13,724 bases of DNA from Flavobacteriales bacterium (lineage in GTDB: Bacteria > Bacteroidota > Bacteroidia > Flavobacteriales_D > Parvicellaceae): NCBI GenBank assembly GCA_027047735.1, contig JALTUD010000560.1, positions 1 to 13,724 of the forward strand, in the 5' to 3' direction. Positions 13,312 through 13,724 of this stretch are shown here, in pieces (position 1 is the first letter of the stretch; the number at the start of each line of letters is the position of its first letter). The translations under genes were made by a program, and so were the position numbers. A model generated the notes under the pieces. That model had not been told where the DNA came from. It was given only the letters and a program-made list of their open reading frames with translations, and did no database searches.

Positions 13312-13724
13312 TGGGCGTTCCCATTACAGCATAAAAAAGTGGTTTCATTCGCACTACCCCCACTACACCACTTTTTAACGCCGTAATGGTCGGGCTATCA
13401 CTACTCACTCTTTTGGTTTGCATATATGCAACAAACCAAAAGGAGTTCAAACACGCCGTTCTATCCCTAACGTGTGTAAAAAGAGCGGTAAGAAAATGAG
13501 TTTTAGTTTCTTTAGACAATGAAAAAAATCTTTGCATAGCACCCGCTATGGAAAGATTTTTTGAAGAAGGATAAAGGAAATAAAAACATTTTATGGTGCT
13601 CTTTTTACACAGGTTAGGGATACCAATCCCTAACGCAGTTGAGATAAGTGCAAAGAAAATGGAATTTAGTATGCTTAGACGATGAATATTTTCTTTGCTT
13701 ATGCTCAAAACAACAAACTTTAAG
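13312..13724 (-). repeat. Copy 3 of the dispersed multi-hairpin repeat
   Basis: This is in reverse orientation to copy 2 and continues past the window end. From left: GGGCGTTCC (13313-13321); variable hairpin 2 (13321-13343 with 13367-13389); GGTCGGGCTATCACTACTCACTC; variable hairpin 1 (13407-13446); the conserved line from GGAGTTC to CGGTAAG (13442-13491); the 66-base block; the fixed CATAGC/GCTATG hairpin (13523-13562); hairpin GTTAGGGAT-ACCA-ATCCCTAAC (13613-13634); and a second, diverged block to the end. A 144-codon frame runs through it on the minus strand, but it reads through all the hairpins and is best seen as non-coding. No other gene is seen in the last 478 bases. Confidence 0.85.

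Noticed and set aside
13247..13312. Promoter for the SIMPL operon (TATCTTGG, TAACTTTTTG)
   Set aside because: Neither matches TAnnTTTG fully, no -33 element is correctly spaced, and the second lies too close to the start codon.
1..13724. CRISPR array
   Set aside because: The repeats occur as three distant copies in mixed orientation, with no short regular repeat-spacer series and no cas gene.

Overview
The window looks like chromosomal DNA of a Bacteroidota, most likely a member of the Flavobacteriia. It is AT-rich with short intergenic regions. Start codons lack strong Shine-Dalgarno sequences, and several promoters match the Bacteroidetes -7 consensus TAnnTTTG. The gene families are typical of the group: TPR/PD40 proteins, a PD40 plus outer-membrane barrel fusion, a GYF_2 protein and an EI24 protein. 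The species cannot be fixed from this window alone.

Region 1 (1-2198). A partial copy of a dispersed hairpin-rich repeat comes first, then arsM (arsenite methyltransferase, + strand). It converges with ddl (D-Ala-D-Ala ligase, - strand). The two stop codons overlap inside one 9-bp hairpin that probably ends both transcripts.

Region 2 (2199-4222). Three small - strand genes for exported or membrane-anchored proteins of unknown function lie here: a short, probably truncated 53-aa protein, a 221-aa secreted protein and a 236-aa GYF_2 membrane protein. They are separated by large imperfect palindromes. Each of the two complete units starts with a GTT-type heptamer and ends with its reverse complement (GTTGGGCTTA/TAAGCCCAAC and GTTAGCACC/GGTGCTAAC). 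This is the architecture of integron gene cassettes with attC sites. No integrase is in the window, so it resembles an integrase-less attC cluster inserted between a core gene and ddl.

Region 3 (4223-6666). A secreted TPR-PD40 protein with a clear promoter, and a multi-pass EI24-family membrane protein, both on the - strand.

Region 4 (6667-13724). A second, nearly complete repeat copy precedes the rluB-patatin operon (+). This converges, with a 23-bp overlap, on a tightly packed - strand operon: SIMPL protein, 1089-aa pseudo-protease/PD40/barrel protein, half-size TauE/SafE-like protein. A third repeat copy, in inverted orientation, lies upstream of that operon and runs to the window end.

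The core genes serve envelope and ribosome housekeeping: peptidoglycan precursor synthesis, outer-membrane and periplasmic proteins, a lipid hydrolase and rRNA modification. The accessory content is the cassette cluster, arsM and the repeat family. The repeat is notable because two of its hairpins have different sequences in the two copies yet are base-paired in both.
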